Assembly: GCA_017546705.1 (NCBI GenBank) | Contig: JAFYSB010000001.1 | Location: 1-64,000 of the forward strand | Reading direction: 5' to 3' | From: Paludibacteraceae bacterium | Lineage (GTDB): Bacteria > Bacteroidota > Bacteroidia > Bacteroidales > Paludibacteraceae | Length of the DNA stretch: 64,000 nucleotides | Notes under the pieces: generated by a model | Seen by the model: the letters and a program-made list of their open reading frames with translations, nothing else | Database searches by the model: none | Told to the model about the DNA's origin: nothing | In this document: piece by piece, positions 53,055-60,752 of the stretch | How the letters are laid out: each line of letters opens with the position of its first letter | How positions within the stretch are numbered: position 1 is the first letter of the stretch | Made by a program: the position numbers and the translations under genes

Positions 53055-54470
53055 TTACATCTTAGCAATGATATTGCGTTTGCGTGAAATCTCAGCCTTG
53101 AAGCCCATGATGTGGCTCTCTACTGATACATCTATGGTAGAGCTGAGGTATTTTTCATCGTGGTTAGCCACAGCGAGTACGAAATCCTTCATAATACCCC
53201 AGTCGCCGCCTGCGTGACCCTCGTAGCCAGGGAGCTTGGAGATATCCTCGTCCCAGATATATTGTTTGCCGGTCAAGAAATCGGTAAGAGTAAAGGTCTT
53301 CATATCACCTACAATATCGGCCTTGGTACCCATAATACGCGTCTTGCGTCCGCCAGATGAAGTCATTGCCTCTACAGACATAGATGCTGTAACTTGGTCT
53401 TCGAATTGCATATTGCACACATAGTGATCTACCTGATCATTCTGGCTGCGGAATACGCAACGTCCGTAATCTGTGGTACGTAGATACTCCTTTATCTTGA
53501 TATCCTTAGCAGCACGATCATTTGGTAGATTGTCAAAGACATAGAGATAACGGTGTTGCTTTACATAGATGCGTTGTGCAGAGAAAGGACATTGGCTCTC
53601 TACTGAGCAATCTTCGCAACGATCAGCTGCGCCTGCAGGTTCGTTCTGACGTTTGAAGAAACTAAGGTCGCCAAAAGCAGTCACTTGTTTACAAGGTTTG
53701 TTGAGCAGCCAACGCACGATGTCCAAGTCGTGGCAAGCTTTGGCCAGAATGAGTGGGGTAGTCTTCTTTGAAGATTGCCAGTTTCCACGTACATAAGAGT
53801 GTGCAAAGTGGTGGAAACGAATAGGCTCTAAGTGCTGGATACTGAGCACATCACCTACACGACCTTCATCAAGTACGCGTTTGAGTGCACGGAAATATGG
53901 AGAATAGCGTAATACGTGGCATACACCTACGATGCGACCGTATTTCTTGGCTTGTTTGAGGATGTTTTCACATTCTTTTTCGGTTTGTGCAATAGGTTTC
54001 TCGAGGAGCACATCGTAGCCCGCTGCCAAAGCCTGCATACATGGGGCATAGTGCAGGTTGTCAGGAGTTGCAATGATGACTGCATCTGCAAATTTAGGAA
54101 GGCTGAAGACTTCTTTCCAATCGCTAAAGCAATGCTCTGGAGCGATGCCATAAAGATCCTTCATCAAATCACGTCGTGTAGTATTAATGTCTGCTACGCC
54201 CACAATCTTGAGAGCTTTTGAGTATTCTGTAGAGTAACTAGCATATACACTACCACGTGCACCAGCACCAATAACGATGGCAGTTATAGGTTTATCTACT
54301 TTAGCTTCTTGATTTGGTAATCCGAATGCCAATCTTTCTTGGTTTTTCTTGAGTGGTGTAGTAGTGGTTTGTGCATTAGCTGATTGAATCAATGATGCGC
54401 CTGGTACAGTATCTAAAGCTAATACTGCGGCACCTGCACCCATCATTTTGAGAAATTCTGCTCGTGTCAT
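53055..54470 (-). CDS. Exported Gfo/Idh/MocA-family oxidoreductase
   Basis: A 471-residue NAD(P)-dependent sugar oxidoreductase with an export signal (TRAEFLKMMGAGAAVLALD). The signal resembles a Tat signal but has one Arg where two are usual. The Rossmann domain has AIVIGAGARGSVYASYS (about 64-80), then VIIATPDNLHYAP and DVLLEKPIAQTEKECE with the catalytic Lys. The C-terminal domain has KACHDLDIVRWLL (catalytic Asp-His region) and a Cys-rich insert, RCEDCSVESQCPFSAQ. Relatives oxidise inositol, glucose or glycosides, and GH109 enzymes use the same fold with bound NAD to break glycosidic bonds. In this locus it may open or modify a sugar unit (inferred). Confidence 0.87.
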   Translation of the reverse strand: MTRAEFLKMMGAGAAVLALDTVPGASLIQSANAQTTTTPLKKNQERLAFGLPNQEAKVDKPITAIVIGAGARGSVYASYSTEYSKALKIVGVADINTTRRDLMKDLYGIAPEHCFSDWKEVFSLPKFADAVIIATPDNLHYAPCMQALAAGYDVLLEKPIAQTEKECENILKQAKKYGRIVGVCHVLRYSPYFRALKRVLDEGRVGDVLSIQHLEPIRFHHFAHSYVRGNWQSSKKTTPLILAKACHDLDIVRWLLNKPCKQVTAFGDLSFFKRQNEPAGAADRCEDCSVESQCPFSAQRIYVKQHRYLYVFDNLPNDRAAKDIKIKEYLRTTDYGRCVFRSQNDQVDHYVCNMQFEDQVTASMSVEAMTSSGGRKTRIMGTKADIVGDMKTFTLTDFLTGKQYIWDEDISKLPGYEGHAGGDWGIMKDFVLAVANHDEKYLSSTIDVSVESHIMGFKAEISRKRNIIAKM

Positions 54471-54496
54471 AATAGTATAATATTAGTTTTAATGAT

Positions 54497-56572
54497 TTAT
54501 TTCTTGATTTGAATAATATTTTTACCTGCCACAGTGATGGTTAGAGATGTCCATTCTTGTGGTAGTATAGGTGTATGTGTAGGTCTTATACCTTTCTCGG
54601 TGATGTCTAATCCTGCAAAACCAAAGATGATAGACTGTAGTGTACCACCCGCTCCTGTGATGAAATAAGGATTGGTTCCTCCATTGAACTCCGCAATCAC
54701 TCGGAATGGGGGATTGAGGTTTGGCACGTATGAGTCGTAGAAGTAGTGTAGTGCCTTGTCAGTCTCTCCTAAACGCGCATATAGAATGCTATAGATGGAC
54801 TTAGACATGGCAGGTGTCTTCTTAACGGGCACTTTTTCGATGTAATACTCTAAGTCTTTGCGTATTTGTGTAGTGTCTGTAACTACTTTCAATGGAAATG
54901 ATAGTAGAGAGACATCTGCTTGTTTAGTTACTTGTCCATTGTATGTGTCGTGTTCTTTTGTCACGCCATTAGGCAGATATTGGAATTGGAATCGATTGGC
55001 AATATCGATCCATTCCTTTTTGGGTTTAAGTCCCAATGTGCGTGCAGCTTGTGTAGCATAATAGAGATTGGTCTTGGCAACGCCCATGGTATAGGCATTA
55101 TTATCAATAATTTTTCCGCCAAGTTCATTGTTGTTCCACTCATCTGCTCCAATTATATGGTAGAGGTTCGCTCTTCCATTGTTATCCAACTCAGCTCTTG
55201 ATACCCAGAAATCGGCAGGTTCAGAGATGAGGGGATAACCCTTTTGTTGCAACCACTCTTTGTCTTGTGTCACACAATAATATTGCCATGCAGCAATCGC
55301 GATATCTCCCGTGATATGTATTTCTGCATTAGGATACATATTGTGCGGAGCAACTTCTTCTTGTCCGCTATCGGCACTCTCCCATGGGAATAGCGCCCCT
55401 TTGTATCCGTAGAAGTATGCTTTTTGTTTCGCGCGATTGAGGCGTTGATAACGGTATTCGAGTGCCTCTTTAGCCAACTGAGGCTGCATTACCAAGAGGG
55501 CGGGATACATCCATGTCTCGGTATCCCAAAAGCAGTGTCCGTTATAGCCCAAACCACTAAGCCCCATTGGTGAGCATGACCAAGCATTACCTTCGCGGAA
55601 GAAAGCGTAGTGATGATATAGCATTGAGTGGATGTCCTGTTGTGCTTGTGCATCACCTGTAACTTGAATGTCGCTCATCCATAGCTTATCCCATGCTGCG
55701 TTGTGTCTTTCCCAAAGTCGCTGATAGCCCTCTAAAAGTTGAAAAATAGTGAGTCTCTCCACTTCGTTGCGCACATCTGGAACAGTGTTGCTACCCATGA
55801 TATTTCCCACTACAGCTACATGCAATGTGTCGCCACTCTTCATCATCTGATCAAACTCCATGGTATGACGACCTACACCTCTATCGGTACGATGGCGGAT
55901 AGTGTGTTCCACTCCGCCGGACTTATTGTCTGGGAATAGAAAGGCAGATGTAGCTGCTAATTGATGGCGCCCTGTTGGACTTTCTGCTGCAGTAGTCATT
56001 ACTACATAGCGTGGGAAAGTAGTTGTATAAGGATTGGCCTTGTTATCAATATAGGAAAAGTAATCTTCTGGATTACGCAAAGCCTCGTGGGCGCGATGTT
56101 GATTGAGCACTTGTATGTGGCAGTCTTTGTGGGCTATAATCATAATATCCATCATATAGCCGAAAGGCATCTGACGAAGTGCAACTGTAGAATATTCTAC
56201 CTGCACGGCATCTTTGTAGGTAAAGATACCGTTGTGCGCAGCATTGTGCAAGTTGAATGATTGATGATAATCTTGAATGTTACCACGCTCGCAGCGTTGA
56301 CCATCTACTTTTATCTCAACATCTAATGGGTTGATATTAGGAAAATAGTTGTTAACGCGACCAGAGGCATAAATATCGTAGAGCCCCCCCACTACGAGTT
56401 TGTCGATTTTGAGAGGCGAGCGTGAACTTAATATACCTATTTGTCCGTTGGCAGAAGTGATGCCGTAATATTCTCCTTGTAGTGGATTTTCCACTTCTAT
56501 AATCCAAGGGGCTTGTGCATAAGAGATACACGAGATAATGATGATGAGTAAAGTAAGCAGTCGGTATTTCAT
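54497..56572 (-). CDS. GH65-family glycosidase, kojibiose hydrolase-like
   Basis: A 691-residue exported enzyme (signal peptide 1-20, LLTLLIIIISCISYAQ). The (alpha/alpha)6 barrel of family GH65 is indicated by GLGYNGHCFWDTETWMYPALLVMQPQ (about 340-365) and HIIGADEWNNN with a likely acid Glu 478. GTNPYFITGAGGTLQ near 632-646 follows VIAEFNGG with Glu 628, a plausible base in a hydrolytic member. Most GH65 enzymes are phosphorylases, but a kojibiose hydrolase of this family is known from Flavobacterium johnsoniae, and the secreted location here favours hydrolysis because phosphorolysis products would be lost. An alpha-1,2-glucoside target is an inference. It is 5 nt after the phosphodiesterase fusion gene. 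Confidence 0.82.
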   Translation of the reverse strand: MKYRLLTLLIIIISCISYAQAPWIIEVENPLQGEYYGITSANGQIGILSSRSPLKIDKLVVGGLYDIYASGRVNNYFPNINPLDVEIKVDGQRCERGNIQDYHQSFNLHNAAHNGIFTYKDAVQVEYSTVALRQMPFGYMMDIMIIAHKDCHIQVLNQHRAHEALRNPEDYFSYIDNKANPYTTTFPRYVVMTTAAESPTGRHQLAATSAFLFPDNKSGGVEHTIRHRTDRGVGRHTMEFDQMMKSGDTLHVAVVGNIMGSNTVPDVRNEVERLTIFQLLEGYQRLWERHNAAWDKLWMSDIQVTGDAQAQQDIHSMLYHHYAFFREGNAWSCSPMGLSGLGYNGHCFWDTETWMYPALLVMQPQLAKEALEYRYQRLNRAKQKAYFYGYKGALFPWESADSGQEEVAPHNMYPNAEIHITGDIAIAAWQYYCVTQDKEWLQQKGYPLISEPADFWVSRAELDNNGRANLYHIIGADEWNNNELGGKIIDNNAYTMGVAKTNLYYATQAARTLGLKPKKEWIDIANRFQFQYLPNGVTKEHDTYNGQVTKQADVSLLSFPLKVVTDTTQIRKDLEYYIEKVPVKKTPAMSKSIYSILYARLGETDKALHYFYDSYVPNLNPPFRVIAEFNGGTNPYFITGAGGTLQSIIFGFAGLDITEKGIRPTHTPILPQEWTSLTITVAGKNIIQIKK

Positions 56573-56577
56573 GATGA

Positions 56578-59022
56578 TTATCGAATAATCTTGTATTGAT
56601 TAACAATATAAAGTCCACTTGGTAGTGGAGAAAGATCGATGGTCTCGTTGTTTGAGTTCAAGACGCATTGCCCCGCTAAGTTATATACTGTCACATTAGG
56701 CGCACCAGTCATTACGTACTGGTGTTCGCCTACGCGCTGGATACCATCTTGAGGTTGTACCTCGGTGATGGAGGTCACGCCTTCCTTGTATTCCATTGCT
56801 CCTACGCATGTAGATTTGGCACGTGCATTGTGAATTTGATCGTATTTCAGATAATCTGACATACTGCCGTTGCCGTCAATATCATACGAAAAAGATGATT
56901 CACACAAGCGATAATTGGTAGGAATATATCCTAGATTGAAATTATTTAAGTAAGGGGTACGCAATAGATACGAACCATTGTTCAGCACAGTCGCGGTATA
57001 TACCTTGCCATTCCACTTGCCAGCAATCGTATTCACCAAGCTATTCTCCCATCCCTTGATTCTCTCATCATTGGAGTACAAGTTGTTGGAATTCTTCCAC
57101 AAGTCCACCGTTGATCCTACGGTATAATCCACGTAAGATACTTCTGTATCGCTGCACTTCTCAGTGTTTGCCAACGTCAGGTTATTCATCAAACATGCCT
57201 TGCCTTGTGCAATACGAATCGCACCACCTGCGAAGTTCGCCTTGAGGCCAGTGAAATCGGTATTATTACCAATAAACGAGCAATGCGCGATATTGAATAC
57301 GTGCTGGATATTATCCTCATCCCACACTTTGGCATATATAGCTGCTCCACCGAACTCTTTGGTAGCAGTAGCAATACCCTTCTTAGCATACAATTCGTTG
57401 TTCAAGAAGGAGTTATTGACCAAGTGCGCAGCGGTGATATATTTATCAGCTTTGATTGCAAGACTCTTTTGCGCACCAGTCACATCAATGGTAAGCGCAC
57501 CTTGCTTATTGCTGATATTATTGGCAAAGCTATTGCATTGGATATCTAGCACACGTCCACCAGCTACATATAGTGCGGCACCTGTAGCAGAACCATTGTT
57601 GAGGAACTTGCAATCTTTGATCACGAGTTTCTCCATAGCTTGTGCATAGAGTGCACCTCCCAAGTTCTTGGCACTATCGTTTTCGAACACGCAATTCTCG
57701 ATATGGATATCGTGTGCATTAGCATATACAGCACCCGCATTGGTGGTGGACATACTATTGGAGAAGCGGCAGTTGTATAGATTGAGTTTGGCACCATTGA
57801 TGGCCAACAGACCGCCACCCACAGCAGAATCCGTATAACCATTCTCCAAGTTGAGGTTGTGCAATGTGAGCGAATAGTATTGAGGGATATTGATAATCTG
57901 CTTTGCCTCGGATTGGCGCAAAGTAGATGTTCCCACCACTTCCTTAAAGTTCTTATCATAACCACCTACCATGGTCAAACTGACAGTAGGGGTGATGGTC
58001 TCATTGAGTATATACTCACCTGCTGCCAAGCAGATCGTATCTTGTTGGGTAGCTTTGCTCACAGCTGTCATCAGTTCAGCAGTATTGCTAGCGTAGAAAC
58101 GAGTTGGCGCAGTGGTCGTATTAAATTTATAGCGCACCATCACTGGGAAGTGATCAGATGGTGTCACAGAGCGACCATAATGCTCGGTAATAATCACATG
58201 CTCGAGAGCGGTTATATGGTCATAGAAATGGTAGTCAAACTCGCTACCGCTACAGTTGGAATTAGTAGCAGGATACCAACCATTGGTAGTATGCGTAAAG
58301 TTACCATAAGGATGGCAACTGGATGGAACTGTCAAAGCTGCATCGTAGAACTGACTACGATAGTGGCGATAGGTGTATTCATCCGAACGGTGCATATTGA
58401 AGTCACCCACCAATACGATTGGCATTTGTCCAACCAAATCGCTCAGCATACGCACATTGAGTTCGGCGCCATATACGCCATTGGATGCCTTGCTATAGTT
58501 TTTGTGAGTGACTGCAAAATAGAATTCTGTTTTAGACTCGTTGTCGCGGAAACGAATCCAAGCCACGGTACGCGCGATAGTATTGGCATCACCAAAGTAA
58601 TCCCATGTGTTTCCATGAGTCTCAGGATGACTGTTGATATACCACAAGCCCTTATCTACTACCGTATATTTATTCTCCTTATAGAAAATGCAATTATACG
58701 AGTAGTCGCTACCAGATCGCTCAACATCATAACTGGTATAATTAGGTAACAATGACTTCAAGTCTTTCAATTGATTAGTACCGTTATATGTTCTTCCTGT
58801 TACCTCTTGCATACCAACAATGTCTAAATCATAATCTTTGACAATATCGGTGACCGCTTTTCTACGATTTGCCCACAATTTATCACCTGCGTCGTCATTG
58901 TTGGTAAATCGCACATTGAATGTGGCAAAACGATGCACTCCAGCCTCTTCAGCCATAGCAGGCATGATGCCTGCTATGGTGAGAGTCAGAGCGAATATTT
59001 TTTTCAAAAAATCTACTCGCAT
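56578..59022 (-). CDS. T9SS-secreted endonuclease/exonuclease/phosphatase-fold enzyme fused to a beta-helix
   Basis: An 814-residue surface enzyme. It has a signal peptide (about 1-24, LTLTIAGIMPAMA), then an EEP domain (about 28-300) with RFATFNVRF (Asn 36), GMQEVTG (metal Glu 73), VTHKNYS, VLVGDFNMHRSDEY (about 196-209) and SDHFPVMVRY, all catalytic elements of the Mg-dependent phosphodiesterase fold. About 310-660 is a right-handed parallel beta-helix (LYNCRFSNS, IENCVFENDSAKNLGGALYA, IKDCKFLNNGSATGAALYV). The last 70 residues are a T9SS sorting domain (VTVYNLAGQCV, SPLPSGLYIV). The EEP fold includes sphingomyelinases, nucleases and inositol phosphatases; in this locus a cut in a phosphodiester backbone is the best guess. 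Residue spacing looks complete, so activity is likely. Confidence 0.85.
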   Translation of the reverse strand: MRVDFLKKIFALTLTIAGIMPAMAEEAGVHRFATFNVRFTNNDDAGDKLWANRRKAVTDIVKDYDLDIVGMQEVTGRTYNGTNQLKDLKSLLPNYTSYDVERSGSDYSYNCIFYKENKYTVVDKGLWYINSHPETHGNTWDYFGDANTIARTVAWIRFRDNESKTEFYFAVTHKNYSKASNGVYGAELNVRMLSDLVGQMPIVLVGDFNMHRSDEYTYRHYRSQFYDAALTVPSSCHPYGNFTHTTNGWYPATNSNCSGSEFDYHFYDHITALEHVIITEHYGRSVTPSDHFPVMVRYKFNTTTAPTRFYASNTAELMTAVSKATQQDTICLAAGEYILNETITPTVSLTMVGGYDKNFKEVVGTSTLRQSEAKQIINIPQYYSLTLHNLNLENGYTDSAVGGGLLAINGAKLNLYNCRFSNSMSTTNAGAVYANAHDIHIENCVFENDSAKNLGGALYAQAMEKLVIKDCKFLNNGSATGAALYVAGGRVLDIQCNSFANNISNKQGALTIDVTGAQKSLAIKADKYITAAHLVNNSFLNNELYAKKGIATATKEFGGAAIYAKVWDEDNIQHVFNIAHCSFIGNNTDFTGLKANFAGGAIRIAQGKACLMNNLTLANTEKCSDTEVSYVDYTVGSTVDLWKNSNNLYSNDERIKGWENSLVNTIAGKWNGKVYTATVLNNGSYLLRTPYLNNFNLGYIPTNYRLCESSFSYDIDGNGSMSDYLKYDQIHNARAKSTCVGAMEYKEGVTSITEVQPQDGIQRVGEHQYVMTGAPNVTVYNLAGQCVLNSNNETIDLSPLPSGLYIVNQYKIIR

Positions 59023-59030
59023 AGGATTAA

Positions 59031-60638
59031 TTATTTAATAATTTTTACACCATTGCAGATGTACATACCACTTGGCAATGCTTGGAAGTCTTTACCAATA
59101 GCTTGACCTTGCAATGTATAATAGATACCATCTTGGATAGCATTTGCAGCTACGTTCTCAACAGCTGTTGCAGGACTTTGAGCAGCGCCATCAATAGAGC
59201 CAGACATGGTAGTAGCGGCACGTGTATAACCACGTTGATCCACAGTGAGATCCATCACCTCTTTGACTGCAGCCTCCATAGGCCATGCAGCTACAGCAGC
59301 TTGCAAATCAGCCACAGAAAGAGAAGTAGCTTGAGCTGCAAGAGGCATAAATGATTTAGAGAAGCCACCGTTGTTAGCTAAAGTAGCTGTACCAAAGATT
59401 TTCTCTTGAGTATTTACATCAGTAGCAGAAGTAGTCAATTTGTCAGTTGCAGCAAACTGCACGCTAGCACCATTGCTAGTCACTGTACCAAAGATATTAT
59501 AACCAGCAGTATGCATCAAGCATGTTCCGTATTGCAATTCTACTACTGCTTTAGCCGCATTGAAGTTATCAGCAGCAGCTGGGTTAACCATGATGTTATT
59601 CGCAAAATATGTAGTCGAGAATTGACCAGCACGATATGCACCACCTACCCATTTTGATGCGTCGGTTCCAACATTGTTAACAAATGTGTTATTAATCAGG
59701 TATGCTTGTGGAGCATTAGAACCATCATTTTGAGCGCCACCTAGAGCAATAACACCACCGCGGTTAACAGTACCTTCAGTTACTGTACAGTTAATCATAT
59801 ACAATGTACCTCCGGTATCAGCTACAGAGAGTGTACCACCATAGTTGCCAGTAGTAGTGTTGTTGGTAAATTCGCAACGCTCAAACAAAGCTAGAGTATT
59901 GTTTACTTTACCAGTACCAGCAGTAGCATCTTCAATATTAGATGAGTTAGATTCGCGAGCACGAATCAAGACTGCAGAACCAGCGCCAGGACTACGGTTT
60001 CCTTCAAATACACAATCAAATACACGCAATTGGCTACCCCAAGAAACGATAGCTGCATTGTTTTGACCTTCAGGAGCTACGTTGTTGATAAATTTGCAGA
60101 AGTGGAGATCTAATTGGGTGTGTTTGGCAAAAATCATGTTACCCCAATATTTTCCATCTTGACGTTCACCATCGCGGAATGTAACACCCCAGATTTCTGT
60201 AAGAGGAACATCCTTGTAGAATTGACCATCAGTCTTGTTTGATTCTTCACCTGCCTTACCAACATACACAAATGCATAATCTGTGTTATCACCCTTGCCA
60301 TCACCATCAAAGTCTGCAGAGAATACAGATTGCCCTGCTTTGGTATAATCGATAGCAGTATTGGTACCTGTCATAGTAGTAGGGTAACCACCTTTGAGAA
60401 TCACACCTTGTGCAATAGTCCATTTGCGAGAGTCAAGAGGGAAATAGTTACCTTCCATCAAATAAATCTCGGTACCTGGTTCTGCTTCTGCAAGAGTTAC
60501 TTCAAGATACTCTGCAGCGGCGGGATCGTCCCAAGAATCACCACTTCCTTCTCCATTAGGAGAGAAGAAATACTTAGTTTGTGCATTAGCAGCTAATCCG
60601 AATGCCAACGCAGCCATCATCAATAAAGATTTTTTCAT
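59031..60638 (-). CDS. T9SS-secreted parallel beta-helix surface protein
   Basis: A 535-residue exported protein: signal peptide 1-19 (MMAALAFGLAANAQ), then a parallel beta-helix covering about 35-440 (GTEIYLMEGNYFPLDS, LDLHFCKFINNVAPEGQN, VFDCVFEGNRSPGAGSAVLI, LFERCEFTNNTTTGNYGGTL, MINCTVTEGTVNRGGVIALG). The last 60 residues form a T9SS sorting domain (YYTLQGQAIG, ALPSGMYICNGVKII). No lyase or hydrolase residues could be identified, so it may bind the polymer or be a lyase of unknown type. It resembles the beta-helix part of the neighbouring EEP fusion, 8 nt downstream, so the two may act together or have arisen by duplication. Confidence 0.8.
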   Translation of the reverse strand: MKKSLLMMAALAFGLAANAQTKYFFSPNGEGSGDSWDDPAAAEYLEVTLAEAEPGTEIYLMEGNYFPLDSRKWTIAQGVILKGGYPTTMTGTNTAIDYTKAGQSVFSADFDGDGKGDNTDYAFVYVGKAGEESNKTDGQFYKDVPLTEIWGVTFRDGERQDGKYWGNMIFAKHTQLDLHFCKFINNVAPEGQNNAAIVSWGSQLRVFDCVFEGNRSPGAGSAVLIRARESNSSNIEDATAGTGKVNNTLALFERCEFTNNTTTGNYGGTLSVADTGGTLYMINCTVTEGTVNRGGVIALGGAQNDGSNAPQAYLINNTFVNNVGTDASKWVGGAYRAGQFSTTYFANNIMVNPAAADNFNAAKAVVELQYGTCLMHTAGYNIFGTVTSNGASVQFAATDKLTTSATDVNTQEKIFGTATLANNGGFSKSFMPLAAQATSLSVADLQAAVAAWPMEAAVKEVMDLTVDQRGYTRAATTMSGSIDGAAQSPATAVENVAANAIQDGIYYTLQGQAIGKDFQALPSGMYICNGVKIIK

Positions 60639-60676
60639 AATAATAAATTTTTTGTTGTTTGAGATAATATTTTGTG

Positions 60677-60692
60677 AGATTCTCTAGAATCT
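60677..60692 (-). other. Short hairpin between susD and the beta-helix gene
   Basis: AGATTC (60677-60682) pairs with GAATCT (60687-60692), loop TCTA. It lies in the 114-nt gap next to the larger hairpin at 60708. Confidence 0.5.
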
Positions 60693-60707
60693 TTTGTTCT
60701 GCTGAAA

Positions 60708-60744
60708 GAGTAGGGACTAGTCAAATGAGCCTAGTCCTCTACTC
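60708..60744 (-). other. Large hairpin after susD, possible attenuator or mRNA stabiliser
   Basis: GAGTAGGGACTAG (60708-60720) pairs with CTAGTCCTCTACTC (60731-60744) in a 13-bp stem with one bulged base, loop of 10 nt. It begins 9 nt after the susD stop codon. There is no strong U run, so partial termination or 3'-end protection of the susCD message is more likely than full termination. Confidence 0.65.
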
Positions 60745-60752
60745 GAGTGTAT

